Of a DNA stretch of 64,000 bases, positions 1-12,112 are shown piece after piece. The DNA comes from Otatea glauca (Eukaryota > Streptophyta > Magnoliopsida > Poales > Poaceae): positions 30,787,410 to 30,851,409 of the forward strand of contig CM070726.1 in the NCBI GenBank assembly GCA_036346275.1. The letters are read 5' to 3'. Made by a program: the position numbers and the translations under genes. How positions within the stretch are numbered: the stretch's first letter is position 1; each line of letters begins with the position of its first letter. Under the pieces are notes generated by a model. It had not been told where the DNA came from and made no database searches. It was given only the letters and a program-made list of their open reading frames with translations.

Positions 1-921
1 ATGCTGCAAGGGTCCCTTCATGAACTTGGCGCAATGTGGCATGGCCTGCAATAAAGAGAACAATTATACTAGTAAGTTACAACTTTTCAATTTGCATACA
101 CATGCAACAAGATTAAAGATTGCATATCGTAATTTGGTCAAGCTGCCACAAATCGCTTACCTTAATGGATCCAGTCTTAGGATTAGGAATGGCAACAGGG
201 GCGTTTCCTTGTAGGGAGTGGTGGAACATCCCTGTCCCTGTGAAGAGGAAAATGTCCTGTTCCCTGGCCTCGAACCCAGCATCGGGGGCCACTTCACCCC
301 ATTCTCCATCCCCATCGGGGTATCAAGTCCCCTGTGGGGAGCCATACCCAATAACAAGCAAAAATCACATATTCAAAGCATAAAGCACCACAATTGGGGA
401 TTGAGTTCACTCACTGAGTCACTGGTGTGGTGGTGCCGTGGTGTAGGACGGGGAAGCACAACGAGGCCGCCATGGAGGAGAGGGAGGGGGAAGCGGCCAC
501 GATCAAAGATCAACGGCGATGGATTCGGCCATCTAGAAGCCAGGCCGAACTGGGCCAAACAGAGCCGAACGGGCCGCATAGTGTTGGGCTTCGGCCCGAC
601 ATTGTTTAATCTATTTACCCGGGTTTTTCTTTTAAAATATTTCCATAAATTAGTTTTATTAGTTTTAGGCAGATGAAATATCAGGAAAAATCAAAGAAAA
701 TTCTCATAAATACTTTGAGACATTTTCAAATCAAATAAAATATTTTTAGCCAAACTTTATATTAACTTTATCTATATTTAATTAGTTTTCACAAAAGGGC
801 CTATATACTTAATTTAAAATAAACTCAAATAATATCCAGACTAATCTAATAAATTCAGAAAAATCACAAAATGCACAAATAACAATAAAATAATATTATA
901 GGTAAATCTTGGGATGTTACA
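1..921 (+). repeat. LTR-like tail ending in GGGATGTTACA
   Basis: No gene is supported here. The segment starts outside the window, has a GC-richer part around 180-600, then an AT-rich tail (600-910) ending in GGGATGTTACA at 911-921. The same terminal motif closes the 5.5-kb LTR-type unit at 8218 and, as AGGATGTTACA, the repeat ending at 2552, so this is probably the right end of a related LTR. Its left end and TSD are not in the window, so boundaries and orientation are inference. Confidence 0.4.
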
Positions 922-2552
922 GCGGCCAACAGCTCGAAGAGCATGAGCACGATCTGGCGCAAGAGTTGGTGGGCTCAAACACTGTTGGCAATGGTTGGAA
1001 GTACCGTGGCACCGCAGTCCGGGTGGTGGGGCCATGGCCGGTTAGCCGCAAGCAAAAATGGCACATAATCAAGCTTAAAGGATGGGTGTATGAACACCAG
1101 GGGGTTGTGATTGTTTCATTTTACCTTAGTTTGGCTTCGGGGTTGAGTTGGTTTGCGCTAGCGCTGTTCGGCCGGAGAGGTAGGAGATGACCTACAAGGC
1201 GGCAAATCACTTGATGTTTGTTGCAATTAGTTGAGGGGAAATGTTCACTAGGTTCCCTAGATACTATTGTTCAAGACAATTTTGAAAATGGGTCATCATA
1301 CCGTGTGAATTTCTCTTGGCTCCGAGCTTGAAGCTCCTTAGTAATGGCGGCGGTTTGGTGAAATCAAAGCCTCTCGGCTGAAGAGAGAGAGAGAGGGTAG
1401 TGAGGGGAAGTGAAGTGCGAGCTATGATGCTCACTGGAGTGGCTTTTATAGCCGGCTAGGCAATGTAGACAAACTCGAACCTGGGTGTGAAATCGGCAGG
1501 GGTTTTGCCGCGCCACCACAGGGAACAGTATGGCCGAGCTGCGGGAAACATGGAGAGGCTACAGCGTGAGGGGAGCATGACAACATCACGGCCTTGGAAG
1601 GCGTGAATTCGCGGCGCTGACAGCATGGGACATCGGCGGAATTCTGCTCCAGGACTCAAATGCACTAAGGAAGAAGAAGAATGCAAGCTAAGACTGATGG
1701 GTGGGCCCGAATAGTGGCCAGGACCCATGTGGCAGTGAAAGAAGAAATAAATTCTAAGTTTTTACTGCAGCTGAGCTGGTTTAAGTTCATCGAATTAACT
1801 AGTAAACATGTTAGTAAAAGTTTGATATTTTTTCTTAGTGAATTTTAGATAATCTTATCATCCTGTAAAATATTTAGGTCAAAATAATATGTGTGAATTT
1901 TGTATCAATTATGACAACATACTGTGCTCAATTTCTTATTTTCTATTTTTAATTTATTTGAGGATTTATATTCTATAAAAAAAATTGAAACTTTTTATAG
2001 AGATTTATTATGACTATTATATTCACTTGTAAAACTTTAACTTAATATCTTTTTTATTTAATTTATAAAAATTCTGACATTGGGATCTTGAAGTTTTCAA
2101 CTTTTCTATTTTAAAAATTTTAAATTCAACAAACTTGACTATTTATTTTTTATATTTTTACTAGCGATTGGTAAATCCATTTAGAGGACAAGGTAAAATG
2201 TTTAGCTCAGGATAATGTCGGGTTTGTTTTATTTAAATATGATAGTGTTACTGTTTATAGTCAAATCTTATAATTCCACTTTCTTTTCATAATTAACTAT
2301 ATTCACATGGCTTTTATGATTCAGAAATGCGGTTATGGAGATTTCTCTATATTATGCAGAATTTTTGCACATTCTCTCATTATAAGCTTTTATTCTTATC
2401 ATTTACCTATTGCTTAAACCCATATTAAAAAGGGTTTTCCTTTTAGAACAAAAATCAAGAAAAGTCAAGAAAATGCCAGAAAATGCGTAATTAAACATAC
2501 TTAAATTTTAAAATTTAATTTTTTATTTTACTTAAATTTTTAGGATGTTACA
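922..2552 (+). repeat. Related LTR remnant with promoter-like region
   Basis: A non-coding repeat ending AGGATGTTACA at 2542-2552, directly abutting the Copia pol stop region at 2553. Its last 500 bases resemble the last 800 bases of the LTR-type unit ending at 8218: both share phrases such as a TTTTCCTTT(T/G)(A/G)GAACAAAAATCAA block and the same order of AT-rich motifs. A (GA)n tract near 1385 followed by TTTTATAG near 1443 looks like an LTR promoter. The repeat seems to be interrupted on its left by the unit ending at 921. Confidence 0.45.
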
Positions 2553-2556
2553 ATGT

Positions 2557-2706
2557 TCAAAGATTTACTCCCCCTAAACTCTGCATATCTCTAAGTCGTT
2601 TCATTTCATGCTATTAACACATCTTTGGGATGTAGATTTTGGCAAGAACTTAGTGAATAAATCTGTAAAATTTTCACATGACTTAGTTTGCAGAATCTTA
2701 ACCTCA
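2557..2706 (-). pseudogene. Copia RNase H C-terminal fragment
   Basis: The minus strand encodes the last 50 or so residues of a Copia polyprotein, including the block EVKILQTKSCENFTDLFTK and a terminal GGVNL before a TGA at 2559-2557. In Copia elements this block (LADxFTKxL type) ends the RNase H domain. The fragment is continuous with 8224-8428 once the intervening LTR-type unit is removed, which confirms that the unit inserted into this reading frame. It is not functional, because upstream parts contain several stops. Confidence 0.85.
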
Positions 2707-4659
2707 CTATTTGTAGCGACCCCCATTTTCACATAGATGCAAAAATGGAAATCTAATGCACATACAGTACTAGTCCCATGATCAGTGGCTAGTACGCACA
2801 TTTTCAATAATTGGAATCACATCCATACATCATTTTATTCAAGCGGAAGCTATTTGTACAATATATTCTTACAACTCAGAGTAGATAAATATAACAACAG
2901 AAGAAGCAAAGTCTTATAGTGTGCCCATCCAATCCCTCATGCAACTGACAAGGCATAATCCCTAGAAAGGTCGCTTTATTAAAAATCCCTCATCCTGCGA
3001 CGAAAAAAGATCTTTCGAAGCTTCGCTATCTTTTTCCACCTAAAACAACATATAAGCAAGGATGAGTACTTTACATACTCCGCAAGACTTTAGCAAAACC
3101 TATAATATATGCAGGCCATTTCAAAGGAAAGGCTTCTACAGTTAATTTGCATAAAGCGAAATTGAAATTGTAAATCAGGTTGTCATTTGTAAACGGAATT
3201 TAATAAAGCAAGTTTGACTGATAATAAATAAGTAACAATAGAGCATAAGTAATAACTAACAGTCCTCCATGACGTGAGCGTCGAGATGTCCAATTTCCTG
3301 CCAACTCGTGGCGTAACCACAATCTTTGCCGAAGTGCCTTTGACCGTAGGCGCGGCTAATTAATTAGATTTGCACTCTGCAGAGGTGTACAGCTTTACCC
3401 ACAAGAAATGATCAGCTCTTTGTGCAAGCTATTGGCACACTTCTTTTGGTGTGCCGCAGAGAGATCATAACATAACCGTTATATTACCTAGACCTAGCTT
3501 TGCACCAGCCCGATGACGTGAAATCCTTGTTATGGAGAAGAAACATGACAGTGATTCCCTGTCATTTTAAAGTGGTAATAAGAGCAGTAATTCCTTGTGA
3601 TAGAAGCAGTAAATCCCTGTGATAAGGGTTTCTTCCCATACCAAGGCGTACATCGTTATACCGATATACATTTACCCACAACGAAGTGTGGAAGCCCCTT
3701 ATAAGCAAACCTAGAAATGATTGCTCATACTATCTCCCGCCTACCAATGTGCAAAGCCAGACCTAATCAACTTAATATGTTAAGACTGCCCCATCCCAGC
3801 ACTTGTGGTTGCACGGAATTCTTGGCTTGAAAACAACTCATAGCTCGGTCCTTAATCTGACACGGGCAATAATCTCCCCCTATACTACGTACAAGTCTAA
3901 CCCTTGCATAACCGGCTATTGCCAATAATTGCCCGCATGTAAACCATAGTTTTATTTTGGGGTTTTTTAGTCAAAATACCAACAATTGAGATCATGTCAT
4001 AACCAACCTTTTTCAATTCTCAAGAATCAATTTTGATCTAATCATATTCAACGTTGGTTCTAAAGCATGGCTAAGCATGGTTAATAATCTCATATACCCA
4101 AGTTGACATTATGTATTGTCTAACCCATTTATATGGTTATCAAGGTTCACATGTCCATACTTATCAAGGAAGTTTCATAAGACAACAGGTATATCTACTA
4201 GTACCACAAAATAGCGCATTTACAGAAAATAAACGCATGCATGAAACATTTTGATAAACACAATGGAAATTAAATACTGGGATCAATATGATCAAAGGGG
4301 TGCTTGCCTTGCTTAATCGTTGTTTACGACGAAGTCGCGGCTGCAACTGGCGTAGTTGACACCGGAATTAGTGACGTCGGGTTCTACACGTCATTCAAAG
4401 GAAATATAGCGAAACAACAATTTCAATAAGGGCAAAAAGAAGACAGACAGTAAATCAAATAAAGACTTGCTATAAAGAACGGATGCAGATTCTTTTATAG
4501 ATTATTTATTCTTGTTTTACGAATTCAAGTGGCTAAAATTATGTATTCTTTTATTTATAACTTCAAATTATAGATGCTAAAATTATTTGAATTAATGGGA
4601 TTAAAACATTAGTTATCATAATATATATGAGTAGTACTGACTTTGCATAAGTATTCATT

Positions 4660-4663
<4 letters not shown>

Positions 4664-4690
<27 letters not shown>
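4664..4690. repeat. (TA)n microsatellite
   Basis: An uninterrupted TA run of about 27 bases inside the AT-rich part of the 5.5-kb LTR-type unit. Confidence 0.9.
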
Positions 4691-4694
<4 letters not shown>

Positions 4695-4829
4695 CCAGAT
4701 TTGCTAGGTTGGGCTATTGGTTACATATTCTGGTTTGCAAGAAGGTTTTGGTTAAAACAAATATCTTAACCATTGATTCTTTATTTATTATTAAAGCTTG
4801 TTTATTCATACTACAGATTATGAAGATCA

Positions 4830-5395
4830 TAATACTTAGGGTTATTTGGATGATAGGATTTATATGCAGAACATAATGAAACAAGATTATTTCTTCATAA
4901 TAAGGTGGTCTATACTTTGGGGAGCATTCCTAAGCTGATTTAATAAATTTTAGGATTTAGACGAGGTGCTTTATTTATTGCTAAAACAGCTTAAATGGTA
5001 TTAAAGTTTCTGATGACCGTAACACTGAAGGGTTTTGATCTAACAGGATTTAGATGCAAAACAAGATGTAAAAAGAATATTTTTCCAGATTATGGTAGTC
5101 CATATTTCAAGGATCATTTCTGGGCTGTTCTTCATAAAATTTGCATTTAGACAAGTTGTTTTATGAGTTGCCGAAAAGGCTTAAGTGTTTTTGAAAACAT
5201 AATACTTAAGGTTATTTTGCTATCAAGATTTATACGCAAAGTATGATGAAGTGAAATTATTTCTTTAGAATATGGTGCTATGCACTTTGGAGAGTATTTC
5301 TAAACTGATTTTATAAATTTTAGAGTTTAGACAAGATATTTTATTTGCTGTTGAAACAACATATGTGATCATAAAGTTGACAATATAATGAGTCG
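4830..5395 (+). repeat. Three diverged tandem repeats of about 190 bp
   Basis: Units start near 4830, 5019 and 5202. Each opens with a variant of ATAATACTTAGGGTTATTT (or TAACACTGAAGGGTTTTGA), continues with GGATTTA-ATGCA-AACA-GATG, then a CTTTGG(A/G)GAG-type block, CTGATTT-ATAAATTTTAG, TTTAGACAAG and TTGCTG. The period is about 185-195 bp and the copies have clearly diverged. Weaker similarity may continue past 5395. They lie inside the 5.5-kb LTR-type unit and partly explain its length. Confidence 0.65.
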
Positions 5396-8223
5396 GATTT
5401 CATTTTAAGTTTGCGAATACATTATGCGTGATTATTCATTCATTTCTCTGGCATGAGTAGGATATGACCCTAGAAGTGTTTTAAAACCAGTTTCACATTA
5501 TTTTGCTTTTAGCCGAAATGTTTTATATACACATGAAGGATGAAGTCTATTATGCAAGCAATCTAGACTAGTTCTTTTTGCCAATTATCATGAGATTATC
5601 TTCAAAGAGTATACTAAGACTAACTTTTCCTAATCTGATATTTAATTTATGAGGTTTTATGCATATGCAAACTACTGTTGTTGTATTCAAAACAGTTTAA
5701 TAGCAAATAATCAGTTTCATGATTATTCTGGAATATATTCACATTTGACTTATTTCCAATTATTAGGATTATTCTAAATCAATCTCCTAAGAATTTTGTA
5801 GCTGTCAAATAAATATTTTTCATGGTCCATTCTACATATACATGTATATTACTACTGCTTAGTATATTATCTCTTATATGCACTAGTTCTTCTACTTATG
5901 CATATGCCTATATACATTTTTTTTCATTTAGGTTATATTCTCAAGTTGAGTCTATTATTTAAATGTTGTGACATACTCTGGAGTCCTACTAACACATATA
6001 TATAATCATCAATTCATGCTTATTTAAGATTTCTTTTGCACAAGGTATATCCTATTTAATGTATTGAGAATAACCTTTAATAGAAAATGATTCAAGCAAA
6101 GATTATATTTAAACATTTTTGTATATTTAGGTTGCTGGAAGTCTAAGGATTCTAATAAAATTGGTTTCATTCAATTCTCAGTTTATTTGTAGAATTTTTA
6201 TGTGAAACATATCTTTAGGCCCTTTCTTTAAAATTTGAATTTCGAATTTATACCGCACTCTTATTCAAAATGTTTTTGCATAATCTGAAATTACATGATT
6301 TTATATGAATATAGAAATTTGTTTCATATTATTTGGATTAAATATCCAAAAGATATTCAAGTTTGAAGTTGGTTCGGGTATGAAAGTCCAGGAAAATCCG
6401 AAAATACGCTTTCAATACTTTGAAAGCGGCTTTTCATTTTTCGCGGGATTTCTTTAAATCTGGTCGACTGACCCGTGGGGCTGACCAGTCAGAGAGAGGG
6501 CGTGGCTGTGAGGCGCGGAGGCTGACAAGGAGGGACCCACATGTCATCGGCACAGAACAGGGGTCTCACCTTCGTGGCTTGGGGGAGGTACCGATTCGGC
6601 CGGAGGTGAGCCGAGGTGAGTTGCCACCGAGCTCATGCGGCAAGCTACGGATGTGATGAGCTAAAAATGGCAGTGTGGTTTAGGAGGTATGAGGATGCTC
6701 TATGCGCAAGGAATCAAATTGATTCTTACCGGATTGCTTGAATCGGGTTTTTGCCCTTTTTCTGCATTCTTCTGGCAATGGCGGCAATGGGTAGCAGTGA
6801 GGACGAGCTCAGGCAAAGAAGAAATGGTGATGACTATGTGGAGCTAGAATTGAACTAGGGAAGATGATCTAATAGCCCTAGTGATACTTCATGCCAATTA
6901 AATCGGGAGATGGCTAGTTATTTTGGTTGGTTGGGTTTCGGTTGGGTGCTTATGTTTGCAGCGAATGAAACTTGGGCAGAGAGGAGATGCAAATGGAGTG
7001 GTGTGATCTCAGGGCACGTCCTGGGTGAGATGAAGCTGCCAGGTGAGGTCATCTACAGGAATTGCATTGACAAGAGCTGAAACTGTCTTATCCTTATCAT
7101 GATGAGAACTGGGTTGGATTCAATGATACAATTAGCAATCATGGTGTTAAATTAATGAGAATTTTATGGCATGTACAAAAGATAGGTTTAAAGGTACTAT
7201 TAAATTTTCAGAATTATCTCATCCATGTAGAATTTATAAAAATTCTAATAGTGCACTGCACACAAATTTCAGTTTTCTGTATTTAATTTATATGGGAGTT
7301 CATAACTTATGAAATGTTTATGGAAACTTTTGTGGAGGTTCCTTATGGATCTATTAGTCTCCTATAAAATTTCAGCTTCAAATTATGTATATTTTATTTA
7401 CTAAACTTCTGACATTGAAACTACTAGGTTTTTAGCTTTTCAGTTTTCGAATTTTTAAAATTATAAAATATAATTATTATTTCCTGATATTTTTAATATT
7501 CATAGGCTGATCCAGAATGAAGATAATATAAAAAAATTCAGGTCGAATTAATGCAGTATTATTTTTATTTAAATCTGACAAATTCACTGTTGCTAGTCAA
7601 GAATTCATTAATTGCACTCTTAATTGCTTTGATGTGACTTGTAACTTCCTAAAATATCTTGGTATGACCCTTAACTGCCAAAATAATTTCTGAATAATTT
7701 TATATATTTAAATAAATTTTTTTATGTTTTTGTTATAAAATTTTTACTCTTTTCTTTATCTATTATTATGATTATATGAAAAGATTTTTCCTTTGGAACA
7801 AAAATCAAGGAAATACAATAAAATCAAAATAAATTCAGAAAAAATCATAAAAATCATCAATAATTTTTTTTAATGTTGAACTTCATTTTCTTGTTGTACT
7901 TTAAGTTTTTTATTGTAGAGAAAATGAAATTAGTATAATTAAAGATTCTCTTAAGAATCAAAATTCAATAAAATTTTAGATTAGTTGGAATTTCAATGTA
8001 AATTTTTATTTCCAACTTATTTTAATATTTTTTTTATTTGAAGTTTTATTTTGCAACTCATACTTTTATTATGATTGGATTTCAAGATATTGAAATAGAA
8101 GATAATATTTTAGTTCATTCTTAACATTCTAATTAAAAATTCTATTCAATTTTATTTTCTAATTTTAATATTTATATTTTTATTATTTAGAATTTTTGGG
8201 ATGTTACACTATTCTTCTAGAGT

Positions 8224-8428
8224 TCGTGAGGATAGAAAAGTTTAGGAGTAATATACTTCGTGATATTGCTTTTCACATAACCCACTTGCATTTGTGCAAC
8301 ACAAGTAGTATTATCTTCATAGATAATCGTGCAGGTATAGACGGTATTAATACCACATGACTTCTGGATATGGTTAATCAAACGTCTTAACCAAACAAAT
8401 TAACATGAGGCTTCATCTAAAGCTATAA
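8224..8428 (-). pseudogene. Copia RNase H fragment between two insertions
   Basis: The minus strand encodes RNase H residues, including VWLRRLINHIQKSCGI-like and YEDNTTCVAQMQVGYVKS segments, with the conserved acidic D in the EDN block typical of Copia RNase H. Premature stops are present (for example one in place of the residue before FVWL). The fragment joins 12113 upstream, across the CACTA element, and 2706 downstream, across the LTR-type unit. It matters mainly as the target that proves both insertions. Confidence 0.85.
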
Positions 8429-8450
8429 AACTACTACAAAGAAACTTATA

Positions 8451-8775
8451 TTAGACCCCTCATCACTAACGGTTTCCAAAAACCGTTTGTGATGGTTGAT
8501 CATCATAGATGGTTTTTTTCAAAAATCATCAGTGATGACTATCATTGACATCACTGATGATTTTTTGGATAAAACCGTCAGTGATGTGAGTCTCATCACT
8601 GACGATTTTTGCCGAAAACTATCAATGATGCTACCATTCTCATCAGAGATGGTTTTTGGCTAAAACCATCAGTGATGAGACTCACATCACTGACGGTTTT
8701 ATTCAAAAACCGTCAGTGATGCTACCATGCTCATCACAGACGATTTTTGGCTAAAATCATCTATGATGAGATTTT
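8451..8775. repeat. CACTA left subterminal repeat array with hairpins
   Basis: Repeated modules of the CATCACTGACGGTTTT type occur in both orientations. The clearest pair is CATCACTGACGGTTTT at 8685-8700 with its exact complement at 8706-8721, a hairpin with a 5-base loop. In the En/Spm superfamily, subterminal repeats are transposase binding sites. Many C-to-T differences between modules suggest decay of methylated CpG and CHG sites. Confidence 0.8.
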
Positions 8776-9355
8776 CCTAGAAATAAGTATAGAGAGCCCC
8801 GACCTCCTTAGTGTTCTTAATGTTTTTTGAGCTATTTTTGGGGTGGCTACGATTGAGAGGTGGTCTGGTGAAAGGAGATCGTGGATTTGGAAGTGTGATT
8901 TTAGATCCTTTTGTTCTAGGTGATCTGAGGTTAGTAATTGGTTCTAATTGTATTATATTCAAGATCTAGCTTGGCAAAGAGGGAATTGAAGATGGTTTAG
9001 ATCTAGCTTGGTGTAGATCCATTTGTTCTTTGTGATCTAAAGTAGTAATTGGTTCTAATTGCATTATACTCAAGATGTAGCAAGCTAGGTAAAGAGAAAA
9101 TTGAAGATGCTAAGTTTAAATGTAGCTTACATATATATCCATTTGTTCTTTGAGATCTAAGAAGCTAGGTTGGTAAGTTTAAATGTGACTTATATGTAGA
9201 TTGTAGATATGTTTGTTCTTTAGGTCTAGCATGATTTATGATTTAGGGTAAGGTTTTAGCTAGTTAATCTGTGCTACAATTTAAGAATATGTGTATGTGC
9301 ACTCCTAGTGTACTTAATTTATTATTTAACACTTATTGTTATATACATAGCATAG

Positions 9356-9760
9356 ATGTGCCGAAGCTGGATGTACGCTGAGAACCGTGTAAGTGCCAAG
9401 TACATTAATGGCATCTCTGCTTTTAGAAGAGATACAGAGGAGGATATGTTTAACAAGGGGGCGCAATTTATGTCTTGTTCACGCATAAACTGCGAGAATC
9501 TGTGAAAGTTTCAAAACTCAACGTAAATTGAAGCACACTTGATTCTAAGAGGATTCAAAAGGGGGTATAAATGTCGGACTAGTCACGGTGAAGAGCAGGT
9601 TATACAGGAAGCAAGTAGTATTAACATATCGACGAAGTCAACGATATGCCGAATGATATCGATTGTGATTTTAATGAGGATAGGTTTCACGATGAAAATC
9701 TAGATCAGATGTTGCACGATGCAGAAGGGAACTGTGATGAGCGAGAGTATAAAAAATTCA
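9356..9760 (+). pseudogene. CACTA transposase-associated domain fragment
   Basis: From ATG at 9356 the frame reads MCRSWMYAENRVSAKYINGI, then an FMSCSRINCENL block, then hits a stop. The frame shifts and resumes near 9640 with the acidic stretch DRFHDENLDQMLHDAEGNCD. This order (SWMY start, Cys pair with CEN, acidic ...MLHDAEG... block) matches the Transpos_assoc domain at the N terminus of plant CACTA TnpD-like transposases. The DDE catalytic part is absent. A 138-bp GA/TC-rich leader with repeated GATCTAGCTTGG phrases precedes it. It is degenerate and supports only the family call. Confidence 0.7.
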
Positions 9761-10359
9761 CGATGAATAAAGTTGTTTTTACTGAAAAGCTCGAAAGTCG
9801 AAACAATTTTGTATATGCGTCTAATTTTTTAATCAGGTTACCATTGTTTTACTGGGTTGATCCTCTGCTAGGTTACTTGAACATGGTTGCAAGTTAAATT
9901 GTATTTATGACTTCTTAATCAGGTATGAAAATTTTCATGCTGGATTTGCACCATTCAACAACAACAGATTACCTAATGTGCTACTTTAAGGTTTACCTAA
10001 CGTGAAGCTTCCAATTTAATTTGTGCTACTTTGAAGAAAATCTTTAATATGATAAAAAATACTGATGACTCCATCAAAACATGATCTAAAATAAGATCTG
10101 TCTTTTTGAAAAAGGACAAAAACAACAAAGTTGACAAAAGGGAAACTTGTGTTGGACTAAACATGCACAGTGAACTCAGCATTTCAAATAATTTAATTAT
10201 GTGCAATGGATATTACACTAAGTTTAGATTAAATTAGGAATAACTATTCTCTACGAGAAGTAAATTTCAATTGGTAAAATATGGCATTGTTTAGTGTAAT
10301 CCAATGAATTGTGTATTACAGAACTAAGCTTTTGTAATGAAATCTGTAATGAAAACTAT

Positions 10360-10483
10360 CATCACAGACAGTTTTGCCATTGAACCGTCCGTGATGATTT
10401 GCCATCATAGACAGTTCTAGGATTGAACCGTCTGTGATGAGCTACATCACAGATTGTTCAATCCCAGAACCGTCTTTGATGGG
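10360..10483. repeat. Internal CACTA subterminal-type repeats
   Basis: Alternating CATCACAGACAGTTTTG-type and ACCGTC(C/T)GTGATGA-type modules, the same family as the arrays at both ends. They directly precede the captured YIP4-like exon, so they may mark an older internal end or a nested related element. Confidence 0.75.
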
Positions 10484-10539
10484 GTGTGTTCATTATTTAT
10501 GCACAAGTTCAGCACTTCAGTTCAATCAAACACAGCGCA

Positions 10540-10860
10540 AAGCCCTAACCCTATCCCCTACCCCTCCCTGCGCCCCCTCCCCCTCGGCAAGGCCCTCCCC
10601 ACGCCTCCCCTCAAGATGCCCTCCCAAAGACCTCCCCTGGTGGTGTCTCTCGCGTCACCTCCTCTCACCTATCTGCCCAAGCCACACCGCCCGAGCCCCT
10701 CCCTTGGCTCCATAGTGGCCGACGGCTTTGGCCCCCCACCCAACACTCTCACGGAGCCCGTCTGGGACACCGTCAAGTGTGACATCGCCCGCATCGTCAG
10801 CAACCTCAAGCTCATCGTCTTCCCCAACCCCAACCACCAGGACCCCGGCAAGGCGCTCAG
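10540..10860 (+). pseudogene. Captured first exon of a YIP4-like (Yip1-family) gene
   Basis: The plus-strand frame encodes a Pro-rich N terminus followed by DGFGPPPNTLTEPVWDTVK, then IARIVSNLKLIVFPNPNHQD and PGKALR. From memory this matches the cytosolic N-terminal part of plant YIP4 proteins (Yip1 domain family, Golgi/TGN membrane traffic), directly before their membrane domain. The exon ends CTCAG at 10860 and is followed by GTATGG, a good splice donor. The transmembrane exons are missing. The frame is fused upstream to CACTA repeat sequence, so no normal start is present. It is a gene fragment carried by the CACTA element and is not expected to be functional. Confidence 0.75.
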
Positions 10861-11750
10861 GTATGGATCTATCATTCATGACAGTCTAGTTGTTGTGTGG
10901 TTAGTGTTCGATCTGGTAGGTTCCGTGATAGCTATTTGATAGTTAGTGCTACGCTTTGGTTGTTTGGTTGGTTAGATAGAGGTTGATCCTGTTCTATTTG
11001 GGTTTAGATGTGTTGCTCCTTGTTTAGTTTCTTAGAAATGATTAGGCTTTCTGAGTTCGCTAGTGCCTCAGATTTATTTTTGTTAGTTTAATTTCTTGTT
11101 GGTTCTAATGGTTAGTTGGAGATTAGAGACTACTCCCTGTTTGGATTGTATGATTGATTATTGGTTAGCTTCTTGGAAATGGACAGGGATTCTAGGTTCA
11201 GTGGTGCCTCATGTTTTTTTACTAGTTAAACTTCGTGTTGGTTCTGATGGTTTGTTGGAGATAGAGATGGCTCTCTGATTTGATTAGATGATTTATCCTT
11301 GGTTAGCTTCTTGGAAATGGATAGGGGTTTTTACGTTCCCATCGATAGGCTCGAAAATACGCTGAATCTGCATTAGAACAGGTTGATCTGCTACAAATTT
11401 GAGGATAACATTGTGCCTTCTTGTTGTGTGAGTTCATAAATCCAAAAGATGAGTGCCACTCAACCTGACCTGATGAGTTGTGAATTTGTTAGTTACCACT
11501 TGGGTTAATTTGTGAACCTTATGCTATGAATTTGTGAGTTATAGCTATGGATTTAATTGGTTAATATATATGAGTTGATTCCTGAAATGGATATGCTGTA
11601 CGTAGTGTGTGTAATATGTAATCTGAGTTGATTTCTGAAATGTATGTTATAATAATATGCTTATGATGTAAATTCTGTAATCTATTTTGTTTCATAGGGC
11701 ATGGATAGCATTTTCTGAGGCTAGCCAGTAAATAGGAAAGTGTAAATAGT
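10861..11750 (+). other. Probable captured intron with 138-bp tandem duplication
   Basis: T-rich intron-like sequence follows the GTATGG donor. It includes a tandem repeat of about 138 bp with units starting at 11023, 11161 and, partially, 11299. Each opens TTAG(T/C)TTCTT(A/G)GAAATG and continues with TGCCTCA, TTAGTT and TTGGTTCT-ATGGTT phrases. No following exon of the same gene is found before the right CACTA repeats. Confidence 0.55.
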
Positions 11751-11756
11751 AAAAAC

Positions 11757-12093
11757 ACAACATCACAGACGGTTCTAAACAAAAACCGTCTGTGATGTGT
11801 AAGTCATCTCAGACGGTTCTTATTTAGAACATTCTATGATGATAATATACATCACAGACAGAATCGTCTGTGATGTTGACGGTTTAAAAGTGGAATCATC
11901 TGAGATGTCTTTGTCCTCATAGATGGTTCTAAATAAGAACCGTCTAAAATGACTTACAACAAGAACCGTTTGTGATAATAATTTTCACAGACGATTTGGG
12001 AACTGTCTGTGATGTGCCCTTTTGTCACTGACACTTTGTTACTAAGGTTAATTAAACCTTCTGAGATGCCAATTTTGAACCACCTGTGATGTT
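11757..12093. repeat. CACTA right subterminal repeat array
   Basis: Modules such as CATCACAGACGGTTCT paired with AACCGTCTGTGATG form repeated hairpins. This is the mirror of the left array and stops a few bases before the CACTACTAC end. Confidence 0.8.
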
Positions 12094-12112
12094 GTGTTCT
12101 GTAGTAGTGTAA

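Larger units (their letters stand above)
2712..8218 (+). mobile_element. 5.5-kb LTR-type unit with TSD CTATT (solo LTR or LARD-like)
   Basis: The unit begins TGTAGCGACCCCC at 2712 and ends TTGGGATGTTACA at 8218, so it has TG...CA ends. It is flanked by identical CTATT at 2707-2711 and 8219-8223. It sits inside Copia RNase H coding sequence, which resumes on both sides. I see no gag or pol anywhere in 5.5 kb and no second internal terminus, so it reads either as a very long solo LTR or as a coding-free LTR derivative. The opening bases and the GGATGAGTACTTTACATACT phrase near 3060 recall LTRs of grass Gypsy chromoviruses (recollection, not tested). Confidence 0.8.
8429..12109 (+). mobile_element. 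Non-autonomous CACTA element with TSD TAA
   Basis: The right end is GTAGTAGTG (12101-12109), the complement of CACTACTAC. The left end is AACTACTACAAAGAAAC from 8429, a CACTA terminus whose first C is now A. TAA flanks both ends (8426-8428 and 12110-12112), the 3-bp TSD expected for CACTA (En/Spm). Clusters of subterminal GATG/CATC repeats, a transposase-associated fragment at 9356 and a captured exon at 10540-10860 fill the element. No complete TnpA or TnpD is visible, so it would depend on a helper. Confidence 0.85.
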
